IMG/VR virus record: IMGVR_UViG_3300045923_000005
Location: 1-51,763 of that record
DNA length: 51,763 nt
Origin: a virus
Reading direction: 5' to 3' (one strand)
In this document: in pieces, positions 1 to 6,305 of the stretch
Numbering within the stretch: the first letter of the stretch is position 1
How the letters are laid out: each line of letters starts with the position of its first letter
Notes under the pieces: model-generated
Database searches by the model: none
Seen by the model: only the letters and a program-made list of their open reading frames with translations
Told to the model about the DNA's origin: nothing
Program-made: the position numbers and the translations under genes

Positions 1-303
1 GTTCGCCAGATTCTTGTAGATCAGCGACTTGTACGGACCACCAACGCGCAGACCCACAACTTCGAAGCTGTCGTGGTTGAACTTGGTGTGGAGCGGCGGC
101 AGACGCAGGAACGGCGCATACCGGTTGTAGGTGACCTCTTCCTTGGTAGGTCCACCGGCTGTCTGCAATTGCAGGCGCATGTCAAACATGGCACCGTAGG
201 AGAGGGAGCTCTTGACGCGCGTCAGTCCGTGGTCCTTACAAACCGCGTCGATAGCGGCCAGGAGGTCCCTGTGGACGAGTTGCGCATGCTGTTTGCTGAT
301 CAT
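1..303 (-). CDS. unknown phage protein, truncated by the window edge
   Basis: The gene reads leftward off the start of the window, so only its first 101 residues are visible, beginning MISKQHAQLVHRDLLAAIDA. The ATG at 303 overlaps the TAA of the gene upstream (TAATG), so translation is probably coupled. The visible part is soluble in character, with no signal peptide, membrane segment or familiar catalytic motif. I do not recognise the family. Its membership of the small-gene operon driven from the promoter at 529-557 is inferred from spacing. Confidence 0.7.
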   Translation of the reverse strand, partial: MISKQHAQLVHRDLLAAIDAVCKDHGLTRVKSSLSYGAMFDMRLQLQTAGGPTKEEVTYNRYAPFLRLPPLHTKFNHDSFEVVGLRVGGPYKSLIYKNLAN

Positions 304-521
304 TACGACAGATCCTTTTCGACTTGAAGGGACAGGAGGTATTTGGCCGCGTTCAGAATCTTGCGGGCACCCTCCGTCTGACCGTGGACCATCATTTCCT
401 GGGCGTCGCTGAGGAAACCGGAAACGTAGACCAATTTGTGACCGAGCGCCTGCTCGTATCCGGCCTTAAGATCGGCGAAGGTTTCACCGCACATTTCAAT
501 CTGTTGTTTAGTAGTTAGCAT
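303..521 (-). CDS. small unknown protein (72 aa)
   Basis: This 72-residue, mostly helical-looking protein begins MLTTKQQIEMCGETFADLKA and has no recognised domain. A TATAAT box lies exactly 7 nt upstream of the ATG, so the predicted transcription start falls at or next to the start codon and the mRNA should be leaderless. The stop codon overlaps the start of the following gene (TAATG). The promoter and coupling make it a convincing gene although its function is unknown. Confidence 0.75.
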   Translation of the reverse strand: MLTTKQQIEMCGETFADLKAGYEQALGHKLVYVSGFLSDAQEMMVHGQTEGARKILNAAKYLLSLQVEKDLS

Positions 522-604
522 ACAGAGTATTATACGCTTAATCGGTCACTTAGGGTGCTGATTTAACTTATTTTCGAACAACATTTACGAAACGTTAACT
601 AGTA
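522..604 (-). repeat. intergenic promoter module, copy A
   Basis: About 80 bp between two small genes recurs almost unchanged at 1422-1507, with a diverged version at 2032-2105. Read on the minus strand it runs from ACTAGTTAAC just after the upstream stop codon, through GTTAAATCAGCA, to GCGTATAATACT just before the next ATG. The unit therefore joins a gene end, a promoter and the next gene start. Confidence 0.8.
529..557 (-). promoter_or_regulatory. sigma70-like promoter for the gene at 303-521
   Basis: TATAAT (minus strand, 529-534) is preceded by a 17-nt spacer and a poor -35 (CACCCT, 552-557). Only 7 nt separate the -10 box from the ATG at 521. The conserved upstream GTTAAATCAGCA may be an activator site; that is inference from its conservation between copies. 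Confidence 0.65.
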
Positions 605-608
605 CCGT

Positions 609-809
609 TTACTGGATCACTTTGAAGTCAGGATCATGGCGGTGATGCACCCAGCGGCTCTTGTCCGGCCGACCGGGAGGTTGAACCAGCAGCCATGGGC
701 CGCGCTCCGGATTGAATTGAACAGAATCGGCCACCCGCACCAACTGCCATTCCGAGCCTAGCTCGTTGACGCGGTTCCGGCCTTTCTGTGTAATGCCTTC
801 GAGTATCAC
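609..809 (-). CDS. small unknown protein (66 aa)
   Basis: A 66-residue basic protein starting at GTG 809 (MILEGITQKGRNRVNELGSE). The GTG overlaps the TGA of the preceding frame (GTGA), which supports coupling and this start. Its TAA at 609-611 is followed directly by copy A of the intergenic promoter module. It has Trp- and Arg-rich segments but no domain I can name. Confidence 0.7.
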   Translation of the reverse strand: MILEGITQKGRNRVNELGSEWQLVRVADSVQFNPERGPWLLVQPPGRPDKSRWVHHRHDPDFKVIQ

Positions 810-1179
810 TTGACTTGTTCCTTGGGCAACCAGTCAGGATTCTTGGTGTAGAACGCCAGCACGGCAGCCTTCACATCATCCATGTTCTGAAAACGAGCCT
901 TCAACTGCTTCCAGACGAAGGAGGCGTTGGGTTGAGAGGATCACCATGGTAGTCAGCGATCTTCACGATCAACTCAGCGGGACCCCAACCAGAAGAGCAG
1001 TCCTTGGCCAGACGCGCTTTGTAGTCAGCGAAGAGGGCACCCTGATCACCGGTGAACTTGCAGACCACATAGGCGACCTGCTTGTCGTTCACAGACGCAG
1101 ACGGCCAGGAGCGGCTCTGAAAAGAACGATACCGGCCAGTCGGCGCATCGGCAACCTTCCACTTGATCTTGAGAGTCAT
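806..1179 (-). pseudogene. unknown phage protein, gene broken by a frame disruption
   Basis: From ATG 1179 the frame reads MTLKIKWKVADAPTGRYRSF and closes at 901 with a short odd tail (LNPTPPSSGSS). The -1 frame continues sensibly as NASFVWKQLKARFQNMDDVK to a TGA at 806-808 that overlaps the next gene's GTG. Joining the frames near 926-940, for example with one extra C in a CCC run, gives about 124 residues. My recollection of related phage proteins includes both halves. This could be a true frameshift, a programmed -1 shift or a sequencing indel; no classic slippery heptamer is present. Confidence 0.6.
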
Positions 1180-1421
1180 TACTTTACCTCAATCCCAGAA
1201 ATCTCAGTCGTGTCGAAGTACTCGTAACCGGCTTCCGTCGAATGCGACGCAAACTCGATCTCAATGTGCGCGCCAGTGTAACCTTCCCAGCCGCGACCAG
1301 ACTCCATGTGCACCGCAAACTCGGTGACTTCATGAGCCTTCATCACAGCCTGGACAGCGGCGATGAACGCAGCGGCCTTGGCCTGGGTGGCTTCCTTGCG
1401 CTTTTCAGTTTCTGTAGTCAT
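1179..1421 (-). CDS. small unknown protein (80 aa)
   Basis: An 80-residue protein with an Ala/Lys-rich helical N-terminus (MTTETEKRKEATQAKAAAFI) and an acidic C-terminus. Its ATG lies 7 nt after a TATAAT box, which predicts a leaderless transcript. The stop overlaps the start of the disrupted gene at 806-1179, so the two are probably co-translated. No family recognised. Confidence 0.72.
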   Translation of the reverse strand: MTTETEKRKEATQAKAAAFIAAVQAVMKAHEVTEFAVHMESGRGWEGYTGAHIEIEFASHSTEAGYEYFDTTEISGIEVK

Positions 1422-1507
1422 GGGAAGTATTATACGCTTAATCTGTCACTTAGGGTGCTAATTTAACTTAATAGCGAACAATATTTCCAGAACGTTAACT
1501 AGTACCG
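1422..1507 (-). repeat. intergenic promoter module, copy B
   Basis: Nearly identical to the module at 522-604. It shares the minus-strand blocks ACTAGTTAACGTT, AAGTTAAATTAGCACCCTAA and ATTAAGCGTATAATACT, in the same order and spacing. It again links the end of one small gene with the start of the next. Confidence 0.8.
1429..1457 (-). promoter_or_regulatory. sigma70-like promoter for the gene at 1179-1421
   Basis: TATAAT at 1429-1434 on the minus strand lies 7 nt before the ATG at 1421. The -35 position reads CACCCT, as in copy A. The TSS is predicted at or beside the A of the start codon. Confidence 0.65.
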
Positions 1508-1564
1508 GTTTAGCACACGATGACGGTGTCGTACAGTGCACGTCGTGCACGCTCTTCATCTTCG

Positions 1565-1807
1565 TCAGCGGTACGCTTCAGCCGCGTCCTGTTGATCGCG
1601 GGCAAGATCATACGCCTGCTGAGCTTTCTCATCCAAGATCAGAGCGTAGTGGGAAGCGAGAGGGAAAAGGTAGATGTTGTCGAAGCAAAGAGCGACCATC
1701 TTGCCGGTCTCATCGCGGACGATCCAGTAGTTCTTGCCGAGGGTAGGCTGGATCTCACGGAGCTCGTACTTCATTCCAGAAATACGCTTGTCGAAGACTT
1801 TGTACAT
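1565..1807 (-). CDS. small unknown protein (80 aa), possible frame-disrupted C-terminus
   Basis: The ATG at 1807 overlaps the TAA of the upstream gene (TAATG). The 80-residue product begins MYKVFDKRISGMKYELREIQ and ends in a helical tail (DLARDQQDAAEAYR). After its TGA at 1565-1567 another frame continues with an acidic/basic helix (ADEDEERARRALYDTVIVC) to a TAA at 1509-1511. That TAA sits where the intergenic promoter module begins, as the upstream gene's stop does in copy A. The true product may therefore be about 19 residues longer, through an indel or a +1 shift. Family unknown. Confidence 0.6.
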   Translation of the reverse strand: MYKVFDKRISGMKYELREIQPTLGKNYWIVRDETGKMVALCFDNIYLFPLASHYALILDEKAQQAYDLARDQQDAAEAYR

Positions 1808-2031
1808 TAGGCGCGCACCAAGCCGGAGGGAGATTCAATCAGGACGTTACCGTCGAAATCCACAGGACCAAACCACTCAGGCTCATCACCGTCAACGTGA
1901 ACCAGATAGCCGAAGTCAGTGACTTCAACGACGGTGGACATAGCAGCCGGAGTACCGAGGAACTCACTAGCATTCACTAGGAGACGATCACCGACGCGGC
2001 CGACGAAACGAGCAGGTATTTCTTTATTCAT
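1807..2031 (-). CDS. small unknown beta-rich protein (74 aa)
   Basis: A 74-residue protein (MNKEIPARFVGRVGDRLLVN) whose alternating hydrophobic strands and WFGPVDFDGNVL segment suggest a small beta barrel. That suggestion is inference only. The ATG lies 7 nt after a TATAAT box and the stop overlaps the next ATG. No named family recognised. Confidence 0.72.
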   Translation of the reverse strand: MNKEIPARFVGRVGDRLLVNASEFLGTPAAMSTVVEVTDFGYLVHVDGDEPEWFGPVDFDGNVLIESPSGLVRA

Positions 2032-2105
2032 GTGGACTATTATACGCCTAATTCTTATGAATAGTTGCTGATTTAACTTATTCTTAAGATATTTTCGAGC
2101 GCTAG
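2032..2105 (-). repeat. intergenic promoter module, diverged copy C
   Basis: It retains the GTTAAATCAGCAAC block, GCGTATAATA and a GTTAACTAGC end-of-gene block seen in copies A and B, with substitutions in the middle. Confidence 0.65.
2039..2044 (-). promoter_or_regulatory. -10 box for the gene at 1807-2031
   Basis: TATAAT on the minus strand lies 7 nt before the ATG at 2031. The -35 is poorly defined. Same promoter geometry as its neighbours. Confidence 0.6.
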
Positions 2106-2240
2106 TTAACGGTTCTGAACTTCTTCAATGTTCGGGTAGACCTTCAGAACGGCGCGCCATAGCTCGATGGCCTGTAGAAAGGAATCTCTCCTCGTCTCTA
2201 GGAGCCGGATGGCAGAGAGGTGGCCTTGTGACTGAGTCAT
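2106..2240 (-). CDS. small coiled-coil protein (44 aa or longer)
   Basis: From ATG 2240 a 44-residue helical peptide runs to TAA 2106-2108 (MTQSQGHLSAIRLLETRRDS at its start). The same frame is open for more than 20 codons upstream and reads like a leucine-zipper helix (ILFLQNRIDELSEEISSLRA). No ATG, GTG or TTG is available there, so the true start may be a rare codon, or the upstream part may belong to a frameshifted longer product. Promoter module copy C follows it. Function unknown. Confidence 0.5.
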   Translation of the reverse strand: MTQSQGHLSAIRLLETRRDSFLQAIELWRAVLKVYPNIEEVQNR

Positions 2241-2313
2241 TTTACTTAATGCCCGAAGGGAGGAGATCTCCTCCGACAGTTCGTCTATCCGGTTCTGTAA
2301 GAACAGAATCTGG

Positions 2314-2766
2314 TCAAAACAAGCACGGTTCTGGCAGATGCTCGGTGTACTTGATACCGGCTTGCTGAGGGAGAGCCTTGCTGGCGATGAAACGGGTCTT
2401 CATCTTCTCGTACTTGTCCTTTGGAATCCCGTGGATGGATCCAAACTCGCCCAGGCAAGTGATGATCTCTACCTGGTAGCCGTGCTTGTGACCCAATTCC
2501 ACATAGTCACGGAAGGCGCGCCAGCGGGTGTAGCAACCAACGGCTATCACAGACTTGCCGTCGTTGATCTTGGACAAAACCTGATCATAGCAAAGGTCAA
2601 TAGCTCGGCCCAGCCGTTCCTCTGACCATTCATAGACACCAGCATCGTTGTAGAGGAATTGGTCGGTCTCATGGTAGGTGATACCCTTCTCCTCGGCCAT
2701 TTGGGCCGCAAGAGTAGACTTACCAGAACCTGGCAGGCCTCGGACGATGTAGAGAGTCTTGTTCAT
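2314..2766 (-). CDS. P-loop kinase (polynucleotide kinase-like)
   Basis: A 150-residue protein with a Walker A motif near its start (GLPGSGKST, residues 10-18) followed by HETDQF and later WRAF and YVELGHKHGY segments. These features are typical of the small AAA_33/zeta-toxin-like kinase group that phosphorylates nucleic-acid ends or nucleotides. I start it at ATG 2766 because a promoter (TTTACT-17-TATAAT) ends 9 nt upstream; a longer frame upstream reads through that promoter. Substrate unknown. Repair of cleaved tRNA is an attractive guess given the tRNA island upstream, but it is not shown by the sequence. Confidence 0.75.
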   Translation of the reverse strand: MNKTLYIVRGLPGSGKSTLAAQMAEEKGITYHETDQFLYNDAGVYEWSEERLGRAIDLCYDQVLSKINDGKSVIAVGCYTRWRAFRDYVELGHKHGYQVEIITCLGEFGSIHGIPKDKYEKMKTRFIASKALPQQAGIKYTEHLPEPCLF

Positions 2767-2775
2767 ATGACGACT

Positions 2776-2804
2776 ATTATACTCGAACACAGCACAGAAG
2801 TAAA
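2776..2804 (-). promoter_or_regulatory. sigma70-like promoter for the kinase gene
   Basis: Minus strand: TTTACT (2799-2804), 17-nt spacer, GAGTATAATAG (-10 at 2776-2781), then ATG 9 nt further. It belongs to the family whose consensus is TTTACT-CTTA-N-GAGTATAATAG. Confidence 0.8.
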
Positions 2805-2863
2805 GTGTGACCAAAATACCAGCAGAAATGGTGATTAAGGTGAGCATGGAGCTCCTGGAAGGT

Positions 2864-3178
2864 TTAGAGTTTGATCGTTCGATTTCCTATCGCTAGACCA
2901 ATATTGCCACCTGTGATGTGGATCACAGTTCCCATCTTGAAGAAGACCTTGACTAGCTTGCCGTTATTTAGCGCGTTGGTGAAAACAAGTTCCAAGCGAC
3001 TGTTTTTAGTGGCTTCCAAACTTTCATCAAAGTGAATCAATGCGCCACCAATTGAAAGGTTGAGAACTTTCCCCCAAAGACGTTTGCCATCTTTGATGAC
3101 CATGACGGCTACGTGATTGTGTAGGGTCATGTTGCGCTGCCGGGAGCGCTTCTCCGTCCACTTGATCATCGGAAGCAT
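2864..3178 (-). CDS. PilZ-like domain protein
   Basis: A 104-residue single-domain protein. Near the N-terminus it has RSRQR (R11 to R15, the RxxxR half of the PilZ signature), and later NLSIGG (residues 40-45, matching [D/N]xSxxG). These are the two motifs that contact cyclic di-GMP in PilZ proteins. The remainder alternates like a six-strand barrel. ATG 3178 is preceded by AAGGA. It starts 14 nt after the 3' end of a tRNA-Thr gene, so it probably shares that transcript. Whether it binds c-di-GMP or is a degenerate barrel is not determinable here. Confidence 0.65.
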   Translation of the reverse strand: MLPMIKWTEKRSRQRNMTLHNHVAVMVIKDGKRLWGKVLNLSIGGALIHFDESLEATKNSRLELVFTNALNNGKLVKVFFKMGTVIHITGGNIGLAIGNRTIKL

Positions 3179-3192
3179 GCGGATCCTTGAAG

Positions 3193-3267
3193 TGGTGCTC
3201 TGTTAGGGAGTCGAACCCTAGCCTGTTGCTTACGAAACAACTGTGCTACCGGTAACACTTACAGAGC
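3193..3267 (-). tRNA. tRNA-Thr(CGU)
   Basis: Acceptor stem 3197-3203 pairs perfectly with 3261-3267. T arm is taggg/cccta with a normal TTCGACT loop. The anticodon loop TTCGTAA gives CGU (codon ACG). CCA is encoded. Its D arm (GTGTTACCGGTAGCAC) resembles those of tRNA-Trp and the second tRNA-Pro, suggesting common descent. Confidence 0.93.
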
Positions 3268-3282
3268 GTTATCAGATATTTA

Positions 3283-3807
3283 TTAGATCTGTCGGATGAA
3301 CTCTTTGAGACCCATGTTCACTGGATAGATCCGGTTCCGCTGCAAAGTTGTGCGCCGAGTGTATGGTTCATAGACGTGGTGGAAGTTCTTCATCACTTCC
3401 ACCTGCTTAGCATTATACAGATCGGTGGCAACCTTGTGCGCTGCCTGGCGTTCAGCATTCTCTTTGTTCTGTTCATCAGTCAGACGAACTCTGCTCAGCC
3501 ATTGCACATGGTGTAGTGTGGGATACTCAGGACGTGGACCGGTAGCCGGTTCGATGTGTTTCTCCCAGTCGAGCTCCTCATTGGTTTCCTTGTGACGGAG
3601 AACCCTGCGCTCTTCATCTACCATCACGACACAACCAGATTCGTAATCGCTGTCCTTGTCGTCGCGGATCTTGCCCAGGTAGGTGCCCATGCGTACCGAG
3701 ACGCTGTGACTGTAGCCGGTAGTTACGATCAAGACCTTATCACCAACATTGATGATGTGACCTAGATCATTCTCATAGGGAAGTTCAACTGGTTTGCGCA
3801 ATGCCAT
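3283..3807 (-). CDS. unknown phage protein (174 aa)
   Basis: The ATG at 3807 has a GGAG about 6 nt upstream, directly after the 3' end of the RNase P-like RNA. The N-terminal third (residues about 15-75) is strand-rich with VGDKVLIVTTG and MGTYLGKI, reminiscent of an SH3/KOW-type barrel. The C-terminal half is helical and charged. The gene at 4155-4622 has a similar barrel segment, so the two may be distant paralogues. No function assigned. Confidence 0.72.
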   Translation of the reverse strand: MALRKPVELPYENDLGHIINVGDKVLIVTTGYSHSVSVRMGTYLGKIRDDKDSDYESGCVVMVDEERRVLRHKETNEELDWEKHIEPATGPRPEYPTLHHVQWLSRVRLTDEQNKENAERQAAHKVATDLYNAKQVEVMKNFHHVYEPYTRRTTLQRNRIYPVNMGLKEFIRQI

Positions 3808-3831
3808 ATTAACTCCATCTTAATAAATTAT

Positions 3832-4070
3832 CAACAAGTCCGTAGCCGCGATTCTGTTCTATCCTAACATTTGCCTAAAGACCTTTCGATCAATCCCACT
3901 CCGTTGAGTGGGTGCTCTAACCCGAACCAATAAGCAAAGGATTCCCTGGTTCTGTTTAGATTGCTGGCTGTATCACGGTAGTTTGTCGCTTTCGCTCCTA
4001 CTCGTCCTCTGCGCCAGTCGCGAACTTCCTCGACAAACATCCTTATCTGCCGCGTTAGGTCGACTTGTTG
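3832..4070 (-). ncRNA. rnpB-like: candidate phage-encoded RNase P RNA (compact)
   Basis: The 239-nt RNA is closed by a 9-bp P1 (4062-4070 with 3832-3840). P2 is CCTAAC/GTTAGG (4054-4059 with 3863-3868), followed by a short P3. Conserved region I reads GAGGAAGTTCGCG (4019-4031) and conserved region V reads ACAGAATCGCGGCTACG (3841-3857). Together they form P4 as AG(U)UCGCG/CGCGGCU, with the single bulged U typical of P4. P5 is CTGGC/GCCAG, P15 is GAACCA/TGGTTC (3924-3929 with 3947-3952), another 7-bp hairpin lies at 3895-3912, and a GAAA-capped P18 at 3880-3891. The specificity domain is only about 44 nt, as in reduced RNase P RNAs. It is flanked by tRNA genes. An open frame through it has no coding support. 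Confidence 0.85.
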
Positions 4071-4154
4071 AATCAGTGCCACATTTCCTGCACCCTTAAC
4101 CGGTCTTGGGCTCTCAGACGGTGTGGCGTCCGTTTGGCTGCTAATCCAGCCGCG
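4071..4154 (-). other. structured non-coding stretch upstream of the RNase P-like RNA
   Basis: Minus-strand GCCACA/TGTGGC and GGCTG/CAGCC pairings are present, with no coding frame. It could be a processed leader of the RNase P-like RNA or a further small RNA. Confidence 0.35.
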
Positions 4155-4622
4155 TTAATCTGTCTGCGTCGGTTGGATCTTGTAAACCCGCATCTGTGTG
4201 AATGACTGTCGGCGGATCTCTTGCTTCTTGATTCTGGAGTAAGAGATGCTGTAGTTCCTACGTCCATCAACCAGAGGATATCGCTTGTGAAGCTTACCAT
4301 CGGTTGTCTGGTAGTAATAGACTTCCTTCATGATGTTCAGACTGACTGAAGTGACCTTGCCACCACGTTCTCTGAATCCTGCAAAGGTACCAACCGTGAC
4401 TTTGGCTCCTCGGTTAGCCGTGACACCAACACAAAGATCTCCAGTCGTGATGATCTGGCCTATGCCATTCACCCAGCTACCAGCCGTCAATGTGCTCTTC
4501 TTGGCTTGGCGCTTCAAGCGCTCGGAAGCCCAGTAGAGCTTAGTTTGTTCATCTTGAAGGTCGCGCTTCTTGCGTTCGATCTCTTGAAGTTCTTTTGCGA
4601 TTGTTTGTGCGTCACGTGTCAT
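4155..4622 (-). CDS. unknown phage protein (155 aa)
   Basis: A coiled-coil N-terminus (residues about 8-45, ELQEIERKKRDLQDEQTKL) is followed by a Gly- and Val-rich beta segment (VNGIGQIITTGDLCVGVTAN) and a basic C-terminus. The ATG at 4622 overlaps the end of the small gene at 4612-4782. It lies directly upstream of the RNase P-like RNA, so it probably shares a transcript. A role as an RNA-binding protein is conceivable from its charge, but nothing specific supports it. Confidence 0.7.
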   Translation of the reverse strand: MTRDAQTIAKELQEIERKKRDLQDEQTKLYWASERLKRQAKKSTLTAGSWVNGIGQIITTGDLCVGVTANRGAKVTVGTFAGFRERGGKVTSVSLNIMKEVYYYQTTDGKLHKRYPLVDGRRNYSISYSRIKKQEIRRQSFTQMRVYKIQPTQTD

Positions 4623-4782
4623 AATGTATCACCAGTTCACGAATATAGTTGCGGTACTCAATCGGCTTGAGAAGGAACTCGTTGTACCGGGCAAGGAGCT
4701 CTCCCTGGAGTAGTGGAACAAGATTCCTTATCTCCATCATGACGAAGCAACGATCGGCCCATACCTCTTCTTTACTCGTCAT
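4612..4782 (-). CDS. small unknown helical protein (56 aa)
   Basis: Reads MTSKEEVWADRCFVMMEIRN onward to a TGA at 4612-4614 that overlaps the next gene by 11 nt. A GAGGA lies about 9 nt before the ATG. The short amphipathic helical product has no recognised family. Overlap with its neighbour and the ribosome-binding site make it likely to be real. Confidence 0.6.
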   Translation of the reverse strand: MTSKEEVWADRCFVMMEIRNLVPLLQGELLARYNEFLLKPIEYRNYIRELVIHYDT

Positions 4783-4940
4783 ATCAAATGTATCCTCGGA
4801 GTTTGTTATGCCCTATCCACTTAGCAACGGCGGGAGTGACATTATTTGTCCCAAGGCTTATCACAGGTTGCAATACCTGAACATTGAGCCTCTATACTCA
4901 ACGAACCGATTGGGCCTCTTACGAGGTTAACCGGAAACTC

Positions 4941-5030
4941 TGGCAGAAGGTAAGGGATTTGAACCCTTGTGCCCCTTTCGGAACCATCAGTTTAGCAAAC
5001 TGCGCCATTAGACCACTCTGGCAACCTTCT
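4941..5030 (-). tRNA. tRNA-Ser(GCU)
   Basis: Class II tRNA: 7-bp acceptor (agaaggt/accttct), G73, encoded CCA, an 18-nt variable arm and anticodon loop TTGCTAA (GCU, codons AGC/AGU). The outermost anticodon-stem pair is mismatched. Confidence 0.93.
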
Positions 5031-5033
5031 ATA

Positions 5034-5639
5034 TCAATTACGCAAATGTTGAACGTTCTGGTGAATCCTTGAAGTCTTCGGAATGACAGACAACAAGTAA
5101 TCCATCTGATCGGCCTTCACCTTGCGGTTCTTCAGAAGTAGCTTCTCCTGAAGGTTAGGTGCGTAAGGAACATACAGAAGCTGCATTCCTGCTTCCTCCG
5201 GAGTCCTGTCTGCCTTACCGTGGTTACAAGCAGCGCACGACGTTACCGTATTCGTCCAAGTGTGATCACCACCGCGTGAGCGAGGCATCACATGATCAAT
5301 GGTCAAATGAAGATCAATTGACTTCGTGTCCTTATGGACGATACCACAGTAAGCGCACATGTAGCAGTCACGAGCGTACAGAATAGGACGCTCAGCGAAC
5401 TTGGTTACACGGAACTTGAACTTCTCACCAAGCACTGGGCCGGTGACCATAACAATAGATGAGATCTCAATCTTAGAGAGCTTGCCAGTTGAATTGCGGC
5501 CACCGACATAAGTGCGCACGTGAGATCCTAGGTTACAAATAACCCTATCCTCTGCGTAAGCCTTAACGGTGTCCTGGTAGTTCAACCAGTCCCGAGGGTT
5601 TCCACCCTTATCGACAACCAACACATCCATCGCTGACAT
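5034..5639 (-). CDS. HNH endonuclease
   Basis: A 201-residue protein whose central region has the full HNH/McrA-like layout: YMCAYCG (first CxxC), LTIDHVMPRSRGGDHTWTNT (catalytic His with Asp) and CAACNHGK (second CxxC), ending DRTPEEAG as in the classical family. The N-terminal 100 residues form a beta-rich domain found in stand-alone HNH proteins. Its end lies 4 nt from tRNA-Ser(GCU), as expected for a mobile nuclease gene lodged in an RNA-gene cluster. A CTAAATA motif 30 nt upstream may be a late promoter. Confidence 0.9.
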   Translation of the reverse strand: MSAMDVLVVDKGGNPRDWLNYQDTVKAYAEDRVICNLGSHVRTYVGGRNSTGKLSKIEISSIVMVTGPVLGEKFKFRVTKFAERPILYARDCYMCAYCGIVHKDTKSIDLHLTIDHVMPRSRGGDHTWTNTVTSCAACNHGKADRTPEEAGMQLLYVPYAPNLQEKLLLKNRKVKADQMDYLLSVIPKTSRIHQNVQHLRN

Positions 5640-5669
5640 AAATCACCTATCAATGTAACATCATGATAT

Positions 5670-5676
5670 TATTTAG
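5670..5676 (-). promoter_or_regulatory. possible late-type promoter element CTAAATA
   Basis: CTAAATA on the minus strand, about 30 nt before the HNH ATG at 5639. The same heptamer sits 30-33 nt before the starts at 18024 and 33595. T4 late promoters have TATAAATA at -10, so the resemblance is suggestive only. Confidence 0.35.
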
Positions 5677-5691
5677 CACGCAGCGCGAATT

Positions 5692-5769
5692 TGGAGTTGT
5701 GGATCGGATTTGAACCGATGGTGTTACTGTTTTGCAGACAGATGCTTTGGGCCGCTCAGCCACCACAAC
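5692..5769 (-). tRNA. tRNA-Cys(GCA)
   Basis: Acceptor gttgtgg/ccacaac, U73 (a Cys identity element), encoded CCA, T arm atcgg/ccgat and anticodon loop CTGCAAA (GCA). All arms fold normally. Confidence 0.94.
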
Positions 5770-5775
5770 ATAAAC

Positions 5776-6105
5776 TTATCTCTTGCTTGGACCTTGTCCT
5801 GGGATCAACAGTCCCTTGGAAGGCAATTCCACCATACCATGAATTTTACGATACAGTGCTTCAAGTTCGGCCGGAGCCTCTAGTCCATAGACCAGCTTCG
5901 TATCATCGAACGTGAAGATAAAATCAGAACCTGCCAGCACTCCCCACGGCATTGGTACGAAACCAATCTTACCGGATTGAGGATCCTGCTGCATCAATAG
6001 CTGAACGCAATGCTGAACCTTCAGCGGTGCTACGTTCGGCTCGGAAACTCGTTGTGCGACCAAATCAACGTCGCTGATCAATTTCAATAGTACAATGTTG
6101 CTCAA
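5776..6105 (-). CDS. unknown phage protein (109 aa)
   Basis: Begins MSNIVLLKLISDVDLVAQRV and has the look of a small alpha/beta protein with a strand-rich core (IGFVPMPWGVLAGSDFIFTF). The ATG at 6105 lies 8 nt after the stop of the small lipoprotein gene, and both probably come from the promoter at 6277-6305. No family assigned. Confidence 0.7.
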   Translation of the reverse strand: MSNIVLLKLISDVDLVAQRVSEPNVAPLKVQHCVQLLMQQDPQSGKIGFVPMPWGVLAGSDFIFTFDDTKLVYGLEAPAELEALYRKIHGMVELPSKGLLIPGQGPSKR

Positions 6106-6113
6106 GTCACACC

Positions 6114-6269
6114 TCAGAATTTATAGCCAAAACCAATCATATGTTGTTTGTCGCAATGATAATGTGTCTTCTGGTCCTTGTCGATACGTTTATCACAAAA
6201 CGCATAGATACGGGCATTGGCGCAGCCCGTTAAGGCTGCGAACACAATCACCATAGCGACCGTCTTCAT
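6114..6269 (-). CDS. small lipoprotein (51 aa)
   Basis: Reads MKTVAMVIVFAALTGCANAR, a complete lipoprotein signal peptide with an LTGC lipobox (Cys16), then a short mature part with two further Cys and many basic residues. The -10 box lies 7 nt upstream of the ATG, as in the leaderless group. Export to the cell envelope is predicted from the signal; function unknown. A superinfection-exclusion or envelope role is possible but unsupported. Confidence 0.7.
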   Translation of the reverse strand: MKTVAMVIVFAALTGCANARIYAFCDKRIDKDQKTHYHCDKQHMIGFGYKF

Positions 6270-6276
6270 GTATACT

Positions 6277-6305
6277 ATCATACTCTATCTAACTGTAAGA
6301 GTAAA
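6277..6305 (-). promoter_or_regulatory. sigma70-like promoter for the lipoprotein gene
   Basis: Minus strand TTTACT (6300-6305), CTTACAG in a 17-nt spacer, GAGTATGATAG (-10 at 6277-6282) and ATG 7 nt later. Confidence 0.75.

Noticed and set aside
2767-2847. Longer N-terminus for the P-loop kinase
   Set aside because: The extension reads through a strong promoter; ATG 2766 sits right after the -10 box.
3864-4082. A 72-codon open frame across the RNase P-like RNA
   Set aside because: It has no ribosome site or recognised family, and its sequence is explained by RNase P helices and conserved regions.
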